This document shows, in pieces, positions 63,672-64,000 of a stretch of 64,000 nucleotides of DNA (positions within the stretch are counted from its first letter, which is position 1; every line of letters begins with the position of its first letter). The translations under genes and the position numbers were made by a program. Source of the stretch: Bolinopsis microptera (lineage: Eukaryota > Ctenophora > Tentaculata > Lobata > Bolinopsidae); NCBI RefSeq assembly GCF_026151205.1, contig NC_087075.1, positions 15,928,571 to 15,992,570 of the forward strand. The letters are read 5' to 3'. The notes beneath the pieces are model-generated. The model was not told where the DNA came from and did no database searches. It saw nothing but the letters and a program-made list of their open reading frames with translations.

Positions 63672-64000
63672 GAAATATTTTATTAAGTTATGTAAACGGT
63701 CCTTGAGTGTTACCCTGAAATATTTTATTAAGTTATGTAAACGGTCCTTGAGTGTTACCCCGAAATATTTTATTAAGTTATGTAAACGGTCCTTGAGTGT
63801 TACCCCGAAATATTTTATTAAGTTATGTAAACGGTCCTTGAGTGTTACCCTGAAATATTTTATTAAGTTATGTAAACGGTCCTTGAGTGTTACCCTGAAA
63901 TATTTTATTAAGTTATGTAAACGGTCCTTGAGTGTTACCCTGAAATATTTTATTAAGTTATGGAAACAGTCCTTGAGTATTACCCTAAAATATTTTATTA
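63672..64000. repeat. 45-bp array of GYF-exon acceptors, runs to window end
   Basis: Seven-plus units of ACGGTCCTTGAGTGTTACCC plus TGAAATATTTTATTAAGTTA. Sense strand: AATATTTCAG|GGTAACACTCAAGGACCGT, the acceptor and first bases of the GYF exon repeated upstream. Confidence 0.95.

Overview
This is nuclear DNA of an animal. The evidence is spliced genes with GT-AG introns, metazoan families (annexin, six-EF-hand calbindin/calretinin family, rhodopsin-like GPCR, homeobox, thrombospondin type 1 repeats, GIGYF), and eukaryotic transposons (APE-type LINEs, an R2-type LINE remnant, Penelope-like elements, mariner, FLYWCH-MULE). AT-rich DNA, small exons and heavy minisatellite load fit a marine or early-branching invertebrate; I cannot name the phylum.

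Layout. 0.1-1.2 kb: complete two-exon annexin gene (-). 2.1-11.6 kb: nine-exon six-EF-hand gene (+) with two alternative last exons; its introns hold a 66-bp satellite split by an R2-type retroelement fragment, a MITE and many short arrays. 14.5-20.1 kb: a 5.5-kb element with long terminal inverted repeats, a 4-bp TATA target duplication, a 39-bp satellite of about 41 copies and a frame-broken zinc-finger/coiled-coil gene. 20.1-22.8 kb: a 322-bp foldback MITE and LINE reverse-transcriptase fragments. 23.0-25.0 kb: an inverted-repeat MITE directly before a three-exon GPCR gene (+). 26.4-28.3 kb: homeobox gene (-). 28.4-35.6 kb: CR1/L2-like LINE (-) missing its 3' end and interrupted by a Penelope-like reverse transcriptase. 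37.1-39.4 kb: an 18-bp satellite split by a FLYWCH-MULE remnant. 39.5-63.7 kb and beyond the right edge: a GIGYF gene (-), from its GYF domain to the conserved C-terminal helical region, in at least 13 exons. A single-exon secreted TSP1-repeat gene lies in one of its introns; a deleted mariner, a Penelope endonuclease fragment and a 1.57-kb foldback element with 8-bp target duplications lie in others.

The strongest unexplained pattern is that many minisatellites sit exactly on splice sites. Repeat units contain the exon edge plus its donor or acceptor. In GIGYF one exon ends in 23 in-frame copies of a donor-bearing unit, the GYF exon has its acceptor multiplied upstream and its donor multiplied downstream, and another exon's 3' part is present four times. 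The common arrays built on GTAAC resemble splice donors, and in their GTAACC-AT-GGTAAC form they also match the RFX X-box consensus.

The genes are unrelated in function and do not form a pathway. All coordinates come from reading the sequence; splice sites were chosen from GT/AG signals, phase continuity and family alignment from memory, without transcript data.
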